The notes under the pieces are model-generated. The model was not told where the DNA came from and searched no databases. It saw only the letters and a list, made by a program, of their open reading frames with translations. From contig NZ_BMHT01000008.1 of the NCBI RefSeq assembly GCF_014641455.1, forward strand, positions 62,001 through 126,000: a stretch of 64,000 nt of DNA, read 5' to 3'. The stretch comes from Hymenobacter cavernae (GTDB taxonomy: Bacteria; Bacteroidota; Bacteroidia; Cytophagales; Hymenobacteraceae). A program made the translations under genes and the position numbers. The first letter of the stretch is position 1. Each line of letters opens with the position of its first letter. Below, one piece after another: positions 1-8,308 of the stretch.

Positions 1-236
1 AAATTGTACGGCCCCTTGCTGTTGAGCATGGCGCTCACCACAATCAGATTGCGTTGCAGCTCAAAAGGCACCTTGGTCTTGTGGGCGCGGGCTTTTACAA
101 AACGAAAAGCTGCTGGTTGCGCATACGCCGCAACGCTAACGAAGAAGCAGCTGCTCAGCGCGAGCAGGGCGCTGAGTAGCAGGCCGCGCCGCAAGAAGCT
201 CGGCGCCAGCAGCGCAAACGGCCAACAAGGACGCAT
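1..236 (-). CDS. Retropepsin-like aspartic protease, N-terminal part (runs off the window start)
   Basis: Reading leftward from an ATG at 236, the frame stays open to the window edge (78 codons). It begins with a short basic stretch and a long hydrophobic segment ending in AYAQ, a good Sec signal peptide, so the protein is probably exported. After the signal comes FELQRNLIVV, then LNSKGPYNF. This pattern is typical of Bacteroidota retropepsin-like proteins just before the catalytic DTG triad, which here would lie beyond the window. The catalytic residue is therefore not visible and the call rests on the N-terminal pattern only. The downstream neighbour is unknown. It is transcribed in the same direction as menC, from which it is separated by about 70 bases. 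Confidence 0.6.
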   Translation of the reverse strand, partial: MRPCWPFALLAPSFLRRGLLLSALLALSSCFFVSVAAYAQPAAFRFVKARAHKTKVPFELQRNLIVVSAMLNSKGPYN

Positions 237-304
237 ACAGGGTGGGATGGGTGGGGAAGTTAGTTAAAAAACGCCCACAACGTACGCCCGGTTCCAGCTC
301 TGAA

Positions 305-1375
305 TCAGGCGGGTAATTCCCAGGTTTCCTGCGGGGCGTAGTGCAGCCGCCCGGCCTCAATCCGGAGCGGCGCCGCTAGGTTATTATGGTAGAGCTGCCC
401 CGTACCTAGGCCCTGCGGAAAGTCGGACTGCACGTAGGCACTCGCCAGCTGACTCACCGCATTCAGGCCGATGTTCGATTCCAGGGCCGAGGTCAGCCAC
501 CAGCTGCTTCCGCGCTCCTCGGCCAGCTTCATCCAGCGCTGAGCAGCCACGAGCCCTCCCAGCAGGGTCGGTTTCAGAATAATAAACGGCGGGTTGATCG
601 TATCCAGCAGCTGCTCCTGCGCCGCTGCATCGGTCACGCCGATCAGCTCCTCATCGAGGGCGATGGGCACGGGCGAGGTACGGCACAGCGCCGCCATAGC
701 GGCCGGCTGCCCGGCCCGGATCGGCTGCTCGATGGAGTGCAGCTCAAAACGCGCCAGCGCCTCCAGCTTCGACCTAGCTTCGGTGGGTGCGAAGGCGCCG
801 TTGGCATCTACCCGCAGCGTGAGGCGCTCCGGCCCCGCCACCGCCCGAATCTCAGCCAGCAGCTGAAGCTCGGTGTCAAAATCGAGGCTACCGATTTTCA
901 GCTTCAGACACGAGTAGCCTTCCGTCAGCCTCTTCTCAATCTGCTGGTGCATGAACGCGGCATCGCCCATCCACACCAGGCCGTTGATGGGAATGCCGGC
1001 CTCGCCACGGCTAAAGGGCGTATCGTAAAGCTGGCGGCGGCCGCCGTTTTGCCAATCGAGCAAGGCCGCTTCGAGGGCGAAGCGCAAGGATGGCCACTCT
1101 GCGCCCACGAAGCGGTGCGCGTATTCGTACGGGAAGTCAGCTAGCTGCTGTTGATTGAATTCCTCACATAGCGCCTGTACCTGCGCCTCGAAATCAGGGC
1201 GGTCGTCGGGGCTGAGTCCTGTCAGCGGTGCCGCTTCGCCGTAGCCGACGCGGGCGGGCTCCTGGTCGTCGTGCAGACGCAGGTAGTAGGCAGTATGTTC
1301 AGTAAGTGCGCCGCGCGAGGTGCGGGCGGGAAAGTTGAAGCGCAATACGCGCCTGGAGTAAGAAAGCACGAGCAT
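305..1375 (-). CDS. menC: o-Succinylbenzoate synthase (enolase superfamily)
   Basis: Dehydrates SHCHC to o-succinylbenzoate in menaquinone synthesis, in the cytoplasm. The 356-residue protein carries the enolase-superfamily signature in order: CLKLKIG with the KxK catalytic lysine, VDANGAF with a metal-binding Asp, IEQP with a metal-binding Glu, ALDEE with the third acidic ligand, and ILKPTLLGG with the second catalytic lysine. The frame stays open 16 codons further upstream, but that extension is hydrophobic and unlike the family, so the ATG at 1375 followed by LVLSYSRRVLRFNFPARTSRG-type sequence was chosen. A dipeptide epimerase is the main alternative, since the fold and residues are shared. 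A second menaquinone gene, menF, lies at the other end of the window. Confidence 0.85.
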   Translation of the reverse strand: MLVLSYSRRVLRFNFPARTSRGALTEHTAYYLRLHDDQEPARVGYGEAAPLTGLSPDDRPDFEAQVQALCEEFNQQQLADFPYEYAHRFVGAEWPSLRFALEAALLDWQNGGRRQLYDTPFSRGEAGIPINGLVWMGDAAFMHQQIEKRLTEGYSCLKLKIGSLDFDTELQLLAEIRAVAGPERLTLRVDANGAFAPTEARSKLEALARFELHSIEQPIRAGQPAAMAALCRTSPVPIALDEELIGVTDAAAQEQLLDTINPPFIILKPTLLGGLVAAQRWMKLAEERGSSWWLTSALESNIGLNAVSQLASAYVQSDFPQGLGTGQLYHNNLAAPLRIEAGRLHYAPQETWELPA

Positions 1376-1453
1376 AAACAAAGCAGTAAAATAGCTGCTT
1401 GCAAGGTATACGAAAGCCAGCACCTAGGTTTTACTGCGTCATCCCCTAAAAAC

Positions 1454-1486
1454 AACAAGCCTCCGCGCATGGCGCGGAGGCTTGTT
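1454..1486 (-). terminator. Rho-independent terminator of the KGG gene
   Basis: A perfect 15-bp inverted repeat (AACAAGCCTCCGCGC and its complement) with a 3-nt loop. Read on the minus strand it is followed by GTTTTTAG. It lies 47 nt past the KGG stop codon and about 80 nt before the menC start, so it separates the two transcription units. Confidence 0.8.
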
Positions 1487-1532
1487 TATAAGTCGACGAC
1501 CTCAAGAAGAGTCGCCGTTACATCAGAAGGAG

Positions 1533-1829
1533 CTATCGGGTAGCACCGCCCTGGTTGCCCCGTCCGCGGCTTGCCTGGCCCCCCTTACGGCCGGCAGCAC
1601 GGGCTTCTTCTGATGTAAACCGATGACCACGGCCGCTCTCGTGCGATGCCTTGCCGCCTTCGCTGGCAATGCGACGCTGCTCGGCTGGGTCCATAGCGGC
1701 AAAGCCACGAAGGCTCTTGCCCGATGGGCTGGTCTGACCGCCCTTTGCACTAGCCTGACCGCCTTTCCGGCCGGCTTCTGCGTGTTGTGCCGAGGTACCT
1801 CCGCGCTGGTTCTGTCCGTTAGTAATCAT
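1533..1829 (-). CDS. KGG-repeat general stress protein
   Basis: A 98-residue, very hydrophilic, Gly/Arg/Ser-rich protein with no hydrophobic core. It has repeated KGG units: AGRKGGQAS near residue 20, a variant SEGGKASHESGRGH near residue 57, and AGRKGGQASRG near residue 82. This is the stress-induced bacterial acidophilic repeat (KGG, YciG/Con-10-like) family, whose members accumulate in stationary phase or desiccation and are thought to be disordered. The gene stands alone, with a strong terminator downstream and a 320-nt spacer to the divergent egtB. Molecular function is not known for the family. Confidence 0.85.
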   Translation of the reverse strand: MITNGQNQRGGTSAQHAEAGRKGGQASAKGGQTSPSGKSLRGFAAMDPAEQRRIASEGGKASHESGRGHRFTSEEARAAGRKGGQASRGRGNQGGATR

Positions 1830-2149
1830 AGCTTGTTGTAGGTTGTGGAAATTCGGAGCTGAATGCCTTTTGGCTTTCTAACGGTCAAGTTAGCGGCTTA
1901 GATGACGGTGGCAGCCATTAAAAGCACCTACTAACTTAAAATACCATATAGTACCTAGTGTTTACTCCGTAGTTGAGCTTACTTTGGCGCGATAAATACT
2001 CAGACTGAACAATTCGACAGACCTAGGGTCTTGTAAATAAAACAGTTGCGTCAAATACCCAGTGCGCGACCCGCACTTTTGCGTAGGGTAGCCCAAACCC
2101 GATGTTGCTTTTGTAGTTACACCTGTACTCCCCCTCTTGTCTTTCTCCT
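1830..2149. other. Divergent intergenic region between the KGG gene and egtB
   Basis: 320 nt, more AT-rich than its neighbours. It must hold the promoters of both divergent genes, but no clear TAnnTTTG box at good spacing was found. It contains ACCTAGGG near 2021, close to the recurrent CTAG octamer, and CACTTTTG near 2077, one base off the -7 consensus. No open frame worth calling. Confidence 0.5.
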
Positions 2150-3451
2150 ATGGCTGTTTCCTTTGCGCCGGCACCGGCGCTTACCTCTCCAGTAGCTGCT
2201 TCGCTTTCAGGTCGCTACCAGACCGTACGCCAACAAACTGAGCGGTTGTGTCAGCCCCTCTTGCCTGAGGATACGGTGGTGCAGCCCATGATTGATGTGA
2301 GCCCGCCGAAGTGGCACCTGGCCCACACCACCTGGTTTTTCGAAACCATGCTGCTGCGCGAGTATCAGCCGGGTTACGAAGTATTCCACCCCGACTACGC
2401 CTACCTGTTCAACTCCTACTACAACTCCCTCGGCAGCCGCGTAAATCGCGCCGACCGCGGCACACTTTCCCGCCCCGCGCTGGCTGACGTGTACCGCTAC
2501 CGCGCCTACGTGGACGAGCACATGCAGCGCCTGCTGGGCCGTGCCGCCGAGCTACCTGATTCTTTTGCGGCCGTTTGTGAGCTAGGTCTTCAGCACGAGC
2601 AGCAGCATCAGGAGCTGCTGGTTACCGATATCAAATACATTCTCAGCACCAATCCATTGGCACCCGAATACCTGCCAGCGCCCGCAAACCTAGCTCCTGA
2701 ATTGCCGGCGCCTGCGGCTACCTGGCTGCCGGTGCCGGGCGGGGTTTACCGCATTGGGTACGCAGGCGATGGGTTCTGCTTTGATAATGAGCAGGCCCCA
2801 CACGAAACCTACGTAGCCGACTTTGCCCTGCAAAACCGCTTGGTGACCAATGGCGAGTACCTGCAATTCATCGAGGCTGGCGGCTACCGTGACTTCCGCC
2901 ACTGGCTCGGCGAAGGCTGGGATTTGGTGCAGTGCGAGCAGTGGCTGGCTCCTCTATATTGGGTGCAGAAAGAAGGTCGCTGGTTCCGCTTCACGCACCA
3001 CGGCCTGCAACCCGTGAACATGGCCGCACCCGTAACGCACGTTAGTTTCTACGAAGCCGATGCCTACGCCAATTGGGCCGGGGTCCGCCTGCCCACCGAG
3101 CAGGAATGGGAAATAGCCGCCCGCCGCTTCAAACCCGATTCGGCCGCTGGCACCTTTGTGGAAAGCGCCCAATACGACCCGCAGCCCCTGGCCCCTGACG
3201 CTGACCCTGCCGCGTGTCACCAGTTGCTCGGCGACTGTTGGGAATGGACGTATTCGGCCTACCACGCCTACCCTGGCTACGAGCGCGCCGCAGGCCCACT
3301 GGGTGAGTACAATGGCAAGTTCATGATCAATCAGCTGGTGCTGCGCGGCGGCTCCTGCGCCACCCCCGAGAGCCATATCCGCCTGACGTACCGCAACTTC
3401 TTCCACGCCGACAAGCGCTGGCAGTTCACCGGCATCCGCCTGGCGCGGTAA
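2150..3451 (+). CDS. egtB: Ergothioneine biosynthesis sulfoxide synthase EgtB
   Basis: Iron-dependent enzyme that joins a cysteine-type thiol to the imidazole C2 of hercynine as a sulfoxide. The 433-residue protein has an N-terminal DinB-like domain with candidate iron ligands in WHLAHTTWFFE (H56/H59) and HEQQH (H149/H153), followed by a formylglycine-generating-enzyme-like domain from about residue 190 to the end (LRGGSCAT, YRNFFHADKRWQFTGIRLAR). The length fits EgtB. It is followed 98 nt later by egtD and an aminotransferase-fold gene, matching ergothioneine clusters of other bacteria. No egtA or egtC homologue is present here, which suggests a short pathway using cysteine directly. Ovothiol synthase OvoA is unlikely because the C-terminal methyltransferase is missing. 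Confidence 0.92.
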   Translation: MAVSFAPAPALTSPVAASLSGRYQTVRQQTERLCQPLLPEDTVVQPMIDVSPPKWHLAHTTWFFETMLLREYQPGYEVFHPDYAYLFNSYYNSLGSRVNRADRGTLSRPALADVYRYRAYVDEHMQRLLGRAAELPDSFAAVCELGLQHEQQHQELLVTDIKYILSTNPLAPEYLPAPANLAPELPAPAATWLPVPGGVYRIGYAGDGFCFDNEQAPHETYVADFALQNRLVTNGEYLQFIEAGGYRDFRHWLGEGWDLVQCEQWLAPLYWVQKEGRWFRFTHHGLQPVNMAAPVTHVSFYEADAYANWAGVRLPTEQEWEIAARRFKPDSAAGTFVESAQYDPQPLAPDADPAACHQLLGDCWEWTYSAYHAYPGYERAAGPLGEYNGKFMINQLVLRGGSCATPESHIRLTYRNFFHADKRWQFTGIRLAR

Positions 3452-3549
3452 TTTGTTGATTGATTAATGTGCTAATGTGCTGGTCTACCGAACTGCTATT
3501 CGAAAGCATGAACCCGGACTAAGACAGCTACTCATCTGCTTTCCTCTAC

Positions 3550-4575
3550 ATGTTTTCTATGTCTTTATTTTCTTCGGACGTCAGCACGCCAACGCATCAG
3601 CAGATTAGCACCTCAACCGATCAGCAAATCACTGACCTAGCCCGCCACGTTGCCGAAGGGCTCAGCCGCTCGCCCAAGACGCTGTCGTCCATGTACTTCT
3701 ACGACGACGAAGGCAGCCGGCTGTTTCAGCAGATCATGGCGCTGCCGGAGTATTACCCGACGCGCACCGAATACCAGCTTCTGAGCACGCACTGCGAGGC
3801 CATCACCGCCGCGCTCCGGCCGACCGATGGCGCGCCGTTTTACCTGATCGAGCTAGGTGCCGGCGACGGTCTAAAAACCAAGATCTTACTGCGTCACCTT
3901 CTCGCGGCGGGCACCGACTTTCGCTACGTTCCCGTGGATATTTCCTCGGCGGCGCTCGACGGCTTAGCGGCGAGCTTGCGCGAGGAGCTACCTAGCTTGC
4001 AGGTAGAGCCGGTGGTGGCCGACTACGTGGCAGCCCTGCAGCTGATGGCCACTAAACCTGGCCGCAAGGCGGTGCTGTTTCTTGGCTCAAACATCGGCAA
4101 CTTTCTACCCGCGGAGCGCCTGGTGTTTCTCCAAAACCTAGCTCAGCCCCTCACCCCCGACGACCGCCTGCTGATCGGCTTTGATTTGCAGAAAGACCCG
4201 CGCCTCATCCGCGCTGCCTACGATGATGCCCAGGGAGTTACGGCCGCGTTCAACTTCAATCTGCTTACCCGACTCAATCGTGAGCTAGGTGCTGAGTTTG
4301 ACCTAGCCAACTGGCAGCACTACACCGACTATGATCCGCTGGCCGGCGTGGTGCGCTCTTTTCTGGTCAGCACCCGAGCCCAAATGGTACCGATTGCTGC
4401 CCTCAAAGCTGGCTTTCAGTTTGCCGCCTGGGAGATTATTCACACCGAAAATTCCTACAAGTTCACGGCTCCCCAGATTCAAAACCTAGCTACGGATGCC
4501 GGTTTCCGCGTCGCGGAGTTCTTCACCGATGCCCAGGATTATTTCGCTGACGTAATTCTAACGCCCACAGTCTAG
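3550..4575 (+). CDS. egtD: L-histidine N-alpha-methyltransferase EgtD
   Basis: Trimethylates histidine to hercynine using SAM, the first ergothioneine step. The 341-residue protein has the family block SSMYFYDDEGSRLFQQIM (about residue 40), ELGAGDGLKTKILL as the SAM-binding loop near 100, LFLGSNIGNF near 175, and a C-terminal HTENSYKFT segment. The first 25 residues are Ser/Thr/Gln-rich and repeat-like (two ISTSTDQQ-type units), encoded by a low-complexity stretch, so the true start could be the ATG at 3559. It lies between egtB and a PLP enzyme, all on the plus strand. The function follows from strong family resemblance and context. Confidence 0.93.
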   Translation: MFSMSLFSSDVSTPTHQQISTSTDQQITDLARHVAEGLSRSPKTLSSMYFYDDEGSRLFQQIMALPEYYPTRTEYQLLSTHCEAITAALRPTDGAPFYLIELGAGDGLKTKILLRHLLAAGTDFRYVPVDISSAALDGLAASLREELPSLQVEPVVADYVAALQLMATKPGRKAVLFLGSNIGNFLPAERLVFLQNLAQPLTPDDRLLIGFDLQKDPRLIRAAYDDAQGVTAAFNFNLLTRLNRELGAEFDLANWQHYTDYDPLAGVVRSFLVSTRAQMVPIAALKAGFQFAAWEIIHTENSYKFTAPQIQNLATDAGFRVAEFFTDAQDYFADVILTPTV

Positions 4576-4646
4576 GTTGATTAACACTCGCCAAGGGTCG
4601 CAGCGCTCCTCCTCTTAAATGATAGTTGGTAACTGGTAACTGTCAA

Positions 4647-5726
4647 ATGATCAGCCTGGCTTCGGGTTACGGCAACTTCACGCCTCCGGCCGCAGCGGTT
4701 GCGGCGGCTACGACTAGCCTGCAAAGCGGCGTGTTGCCCGTGTCGCCCATAGCAGGACTGCCCGCTTTGCGGGAAGCATTGGCGGCGCGCTACCCAAACA
4801 GCTCCGTGGCGCCGGAGCAGATTGTGTTGACGGCTGGCACCAAAGCGGCGCTTTTTGCTTTGCTGAAAGCCGTGCTCCGCCCCGGTGATGAAGTGCTGCT
4901 ACCCACACCTAACTGGTTCGGGTTCTGGCAGCTAATTGAGCAGGCTGGTGGTGTGGTGCGCCCTCTAGCCCTGGCCGCCGATGATGATTATGCCTTAACC
5001 CCAGCGGCGCTTCAGGCGGCCATCACGCCTCGCACCCGCGTGCTGCTGCTGTCGAACCCAAACAACCCGACGGGCCGCGTGTACCATCGCGCCGAGCTGG
5101 ATGCCGTGCTGGCTGTCACGCGGCAGCACCCTGGCTTGTTTGTTCTCTCCGATGAGATTTACAACCTGATTACGTTCGGTGCGGAACCAGTGCCCTCGCT
5201 GCTGGAGTGGGACGATCCGCACGGTCAGCATCTGGTTGTCAATGGCTTCTCGAAGTCGCTGGCGCTTATCGGCTGGGGTGTGGGCTACCTGGTGGCGCCT
5301 GCGCATGTGGCGCAGGCGTGCGCGGCCTGGCAGTTTGCCACCGCGACTGCTGTGCCGATTCCTACGCAGCTGGCGGCCTTGGCTGCCACCGAAGCCGCCC
5401 CGACCATTGCGCACAACCTGCTCACCCAGCTTGCCCCAAATCGCGCCATTTTGCTCGACGGCCTGGCCACGTTGCCGAACGTCCGCTGTTCCCACCCGGA
5501 AGCCACGTACTACGCCTTCCCCGATTTCACGGCTTACCTCGATCCGCAGAAGTCACCCGAAGTCGCCTCGGCAGCATTCGTAAGCCGCTTGCAGGCGGCC
5601 GGCGTAGCCGTGGTTGATGGTGCCAGCTGCGGAGCCCCCGGTTTTGCGCGGCTTTCTTACGCCGTTCCCGCCGCCGATTTGCGGGAAGCCTTCCGTCGCC
5701 TACACAGAACGTTAGCAGCAAGCTAA
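4647..5726 (+). CDS. Class I/II PLP aminotransferase in the ergothioneine cluster
   Basis: A 359-residue fold-type I PLP enzyme. Visible motifs: LTAGTKAALFALL (cofactor phosphate loop), SNPNNPTGRVY (substrate and PLP contacts), LSDEIYN (the Asp that pairs with the pyridine nitrogen) and NGFSKSLALIGW with the Schiff-base lysine at K203. The start was set at the ATG at 4647 rather than an upstream TTG inside a repeat-like spacer. The family is that of aspartate/aromatic aminotransferases. Placed 71 nt after egtD, it may supply the C-S lyase step that cleaves hercynylcysteine sulfoxide (the EgtE job, usually done by a class V enzyme). That role is inference; an ordinary amino-acid aminotransferase is the alternative. 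Confidence 0.85.
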   Translation: MISLASGYGNFTPPAAAVAAATTSLQSGVLPVSPIAGLPALREALAARYPNSSVAPEQIVLTAGTKAALFALLKAVLRPGDEVLLPTPNWFGFWQLIEQAGGVVRPLALAADDDYALTPAALQAAITPRTRVLLLSNPNNPTGRVYHRAELDAVLAVTRQHPGLFVLSDEIYNLITFGAEPVPSLLEWDDPHGQHLVVNGFSKSLALIGWGVGYLVAPAHVAQACAAWQFATATAVPIPTQLAALAATEAAPTIAHNLLTQLAPNRAILLDGLATLPNVRCSHPEATYYAFPDFTAYLDPQKSPEVASAAFVSRLQAAGVAVVDGASCGAPGFARLSYAVPAADLREAFRRLHRTLAAS

Positions 5727-5757
5727 TCCAGGTGGTCGGGCCGGCACACAACCTAGG

Positions 5758-5786
5758 TTGGCTTGCTGCCGGGCATCGTACCTTTG
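5758..5786 (+). promoter_or_regulatory. Candidate Bacteroidota promoter for the MATE gene
   Basis: TTG at 5758-5760, an 18-nt gap, then TACCTTTG at 5779-5786, matching the -33 TTG / -7 TAnnTTTG pattern known for Bacteroidota sigma-70. It lies 24 nt before the ATG at 5810 and 32 nt after the preceding stop, so the transporter probably has its own start of transcription. Confidence 0.5.
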
Positions 5787-5809
5787 CGCTTCCATCCACT
5801 CCGGTTATT

Positions 5810-7180
5810 ATGCCTTTTGCTGCTATTCGCTCACACATCAAACCAACCCTGTTACTGGCTTACCCAGTCATTCTGAGCCAGTTAGGACACGTACTTGTCA
5901 ACGTGTGCGACAGCGTGATGGTGGGTCAAACAGGCACGGTCCCGCTGGCGGCCGTGTCGCTGAGCGTCAGTCTCAGTACCGTGGTGATGGTGCTGGGGAT
6001 GGGTCTCTCGATGGGAATTACCCCCCTGGTAGCCGCTGCGGATGGCAAGCGCGACCTGCCCCGCCTGGGTCAGCTGCTGGTAAATGGCGTGCTGCTGAGC
6101 AGCCTGGCGGGCCTGGTACTAGGCGTGTTAGGGCTGCTTATCGCGCCCATGCTCCCCTATTTTCACCAGCCCACCGCCGTTGTGCAGCTGGCCGCGCCCT
6201 TCGTGCGGGTGATCTTTCTGTCGTTTTTGCCGCTAATGGTGTTTCAGGGCTTTCGGCAATTTGCGGAGGGGCTAGGTCTCACGCGGCAGGCCATGCTGCT
6301 TTCCATTATGGCCAATATCGTTAACGCGCTGCTTTGCTACGCGCTGATCTTCGGGCACTTCGGGGCGCCTGCGCTCGGCATGATAGGCGCAGCCTGGGCG
6401 ACGCTGATTGCGCGCGTGCTCATGGCGCTACTCATGGCAACTTACGTGCTGCGTGCCGAGCGACTACGTCCGTACCGCGAAGCGGCAGGCAGCTGGCTTC
6501 GGCTGCACGGCGCTACCATGCGGCGCTTGCTGAGCCTCGGGCTTCCCATTGGCGTGCAGATGATGTTCGAAATGGGAGCCTTCAGCTTCTCGGCCATCAT
6601 GATTGGCTGGCTGAGTGCCACCGCGCTGGCTGCGCATCAGATTGCCATCAACATTGCCTCCGTCACCTACATGGCGGCTAGTGGCATTGCTGCCGCCGCT
6701 ACGATCCGGGTCGGCAATCTGCGGGGGCTAGGTGATGCGGCGGGCGCCCGTCAGGCAGGTTTTACGGCCTATCTGCTGGCCTTCCTCTTCATGAGCAGCA
6801 TGGGCCTGATTCTGATCAGTGGCCGTCATTTCGTGCCGCATTTCTACAACCACGATCCGGCGGTAGTTGCGCAAGCAGCTACCCTCCTGCTCATTGCGGC
6901 GCTGTTTCAGGTTTCCGACGGTTTGCAGGTGGTAGGCCTGGGTGCACTGCGCGGCCTGGAAGATGTGAAGGTGCCTTCAGTGGTGGCGCTGCTTGCTTAT
7001 TGGGCCGTGGCGCTGCCGCTGGGCTATGGCCTAGGTTTTGGCCTAAAGCTAGGTAGCGTGGGCGTCTGGATTGGCTTACTGGCCGGACTCACGACTGTAG
7101 CGGTGGTGCTGCTGTGGCGTTTCCGGCAGCACAGCGCCGTAGCGGCCCCAATGAACGAAGCAGCCGTAGTCAGGCGTTAA
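5810..7180 (+). CDS. MATE family efflux transporter (NorM-like)
   Basis: A 456-residue integral membrane protein with about 12 hydrophobic segments in two similar halves, the layout of multidrug and toxin extrusion antiporters. Family features include YPVILSQLGHVLVNVCDSVMVG near the N-terminus and GLPIGVQMMFEMGAFSFSAIMIG at the start of the second half. The open frame extends 26 codons upstream, but that part overlaps the promoter-like element, and the ATG at 5810 gives the normal MATE N-terminus. These proteins export cationic compounds in exchange for Na+ or H+. Position behind the egt genes raises the possibility of thiol-compound export, but nothing in the sequence sets substrate. Confidence 0.88.
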   Translation: MPFAAIRSHIKPTLLLAYPVILSQLGHVLVNVCDSVMVGQTGTVPLAAVSLSVSLSTVVMVLGMGLSMGITPLVAAADGKRDLPRLGQLLVNGVLLSSLAGLVLGVLGLLIAPMLPYFHQPTAVVQLAAPFVRVIFLSFLPLMVFQGFRQFAEGLGLTRQAMLLSIMANIVNALLCYALIFGHFGAPALGMIGAAWATLIARVLMALLMATYVLRAERLRPYREAAGSWLRLHGATMRRLLSLGLPIGVQMMFEMGAFSFSAIMIGWLSATALAAHQIAINIASVTYMAASGIAAAATIRVGNLRGLGDAAGARQAGFTAYLLAFLFMSSMGLILISGRHFVPHFYNHDPAVVAQAATLLLIAALFQVSDGLQVVGLGALRGLEDVKVPSVVALLAYWAVALPLGYGLGFGLKLGSVGVWIGLLAGLTTVAVVLLWRFRQHSAVAAPMNEAAVVRR

Positions 7181-7247
7181 GGCGTTATTCTTGCTATGGG
7201 TTAGCCGATGTTTTTCTATCTGCTAGTCCTTCTTATCCGCGCCTTTC

Positions 7248-7823
7248 ATGTCTTTTTTCTCTTTTCTAACTCCGCTCCTTCTCGCCAGTCATCTGTTTCA
7301 GGGTCCGGGCCAGGGCACGCAGGCTACCGCCGCAAATGACGCCACGCCGGGCACCTTCACCTGGTCGGCCAACCGGCCGCTGACCTGGGCCGACTTCAAG
7401 AGCAAGCCCACGCCTTCCGACCGGCTGGCGGCCCTCACCTCGGCCAATATCGACGTGCAGGCGGCGTGTCAGGACTTTAAGTTTGCCTCCACGGTGCGCG
7501 CCATCTTTATTCCGACCGAATCGTGGGTGCGCGACCCGAGCAAGGCCACCCCGAACCTGCTGCGCCACGAGCAGCTTCACTTCGACATCACGGAGCTGTA
7601 CGCCCGGAAGCTGCGCCAGAAGATCAGTCTGGCTAAGTTCGATTGTGAGCATTTGCAGCCGCGCTTTAAGAATATGTCGAACGCCGTGTTTGCCGAGTGG
7701 CAGCGCGAAGAAGCCCGCTACGACCAGGAAACCAACCACGGCCTCACCACCGACCGCCAGCGCGGCTGGGAGGTGAACATCCAGAACCAGCTCAATCAGC
7801 TGGCCCAGTTTGCCGTGAAGTAG
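7248..7823 (+). CDS. DUF922-type secreted protein, candidate zinc metalloprotease
   Basis: A 191-residue protein with a hydrophobic N-terminus consistent with a signal peptide. The core matches the DUF922 pattern: RPLTWADFKSKP (residues 43-54), a central strand region, and LLRHEQLHFDITELYAR with an HExxH zinc-binding motif at H107-E108-H111. The C-terminal third (AEWQREEARYDQETNHG) is also typical, with the Asp/His pair that could complete metal binding. The family is predicted to be a metallopeptidase; no substrate is known. It stands alone between the MATE gene and an inverted repeat. Confidence 0.75.
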   Translation: MSFFSFLTPLLLASHLFQGPGQGTQATAANDATPGTFTWSANRPLTWADFKSKPTPSDRLAALTSANIDVQAACQDFKFASTVRAIFIPTESWVRDPSKATPNLLRHEQLHFDITELYARKLRQKISLAKFDCEHLQPRFKNMSNAVFAEWQREEARYDQETNHGLTTDRQRGWEVNIQNQLNQLAQFAVK

Positions 7824-7837
7824 TTAAGCTAGGTAGG

Positions 7838-7936
7838 AACGCGCCACGGCGTGCTCGTCGTCATACGACCTAGGTTGTATGTTTGCGCTTGCTTGCTCAA
7901 ACAAATAACCAGACGACGAACGCGCCGTGGCGCGTT
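7838..7936. repeat. Inverted repeat, GC-rich REP-like family (copy 1)
   Basis: Two arms of about 25 nt (7839-7862 and 7912-7936) pair with two mismatches; the arm reads AACGCGCCACGGCG then a GTCGTC tail. The same arm occurs as an inverted pair at 16881-17018 and as a degenerate single copy at 61653. The loop contains ACCTAGGT (7868) and TATGTTTG (7878-7885), a possible -7 box for csaA 62 nt downstream. The right arm runs into TTTTTA, so it could also act as a terminator for the upstream gene. Confidence 0.75.
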
Positions 7937-7946
7937 TTTACATTTT

Positions 7947-8297
7947 ATGGCCGACTCCTCTAATCTTATTTCCTGGGCTGATTTTGAGCGCGTTGACCTG
8001 CGCGTAGGCACTATTCTGGAAGCGCGCGAATTTCCGCAGGCGCGCAAACCAGCCTATCAGCTGCTCATCGACCTAGGTCCGGAAATTGGCCAGAAACGCT
8101 CCAGCGCCCAGATTACGCACCACTACCAGCCCGCCGATCTGGTGGGCCGCCAGGTGCTGTGCGTGGTCAACTTTCCACCGAAGCAGATTGGCCCTTTCCG
8201 CTCCGAAGTGCTCGTGACCGGCGCACCCGATGCTGATGGCCATATTGTGCTGGCTACGCTGGCCTCACCGGTACCCAATGGCAGCCGACTAGCCTAG
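7947..8297 (+). CDS. csaA: CsaA-like tRNA-binding protein / chaperone
   Basis: A 116-residue single-domain OB-fold protein of the tRNA_bind family. Hallmarks: ISWADFERVDLRVGTILEAREFPQARKPAYQL, with the conserved D-x-RVG-T strand, then GQKRSSAQIT and a C-terminal VLVTGAPDADG-type loop. Length is normal for CsaA (about 110 residues). An in-frame extension upstream passes through the inverted repeat and is not family-like, so the ATG at 7947 was chosen. CsaA has chaperone-like and export-related activity in Bacillus; its role in Bacteroidota is not defined. It converges on the DUF4296 gene, with only 11 nt between stops. Confidence 0.88.
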   Translation: MADSSNLISWADFERVDLRVGTILEAREFPQARKPAYQLLIDLGPEIGQKRSSAQITHHYQPADLVGRQVLCVVNFPPKQIGPFRSEVLVTGAPDADGHIVLATLASPVPNGSRLA

Positions 8298-8308
8298 CTT
8301 TCAGCGGC

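Noticed and set aside
4..267. Plus-strand open frame at the window start
   Set aside because: Antisense to the signal peptide and N-terminus of the retropepsin-like protein, which is the better reading.
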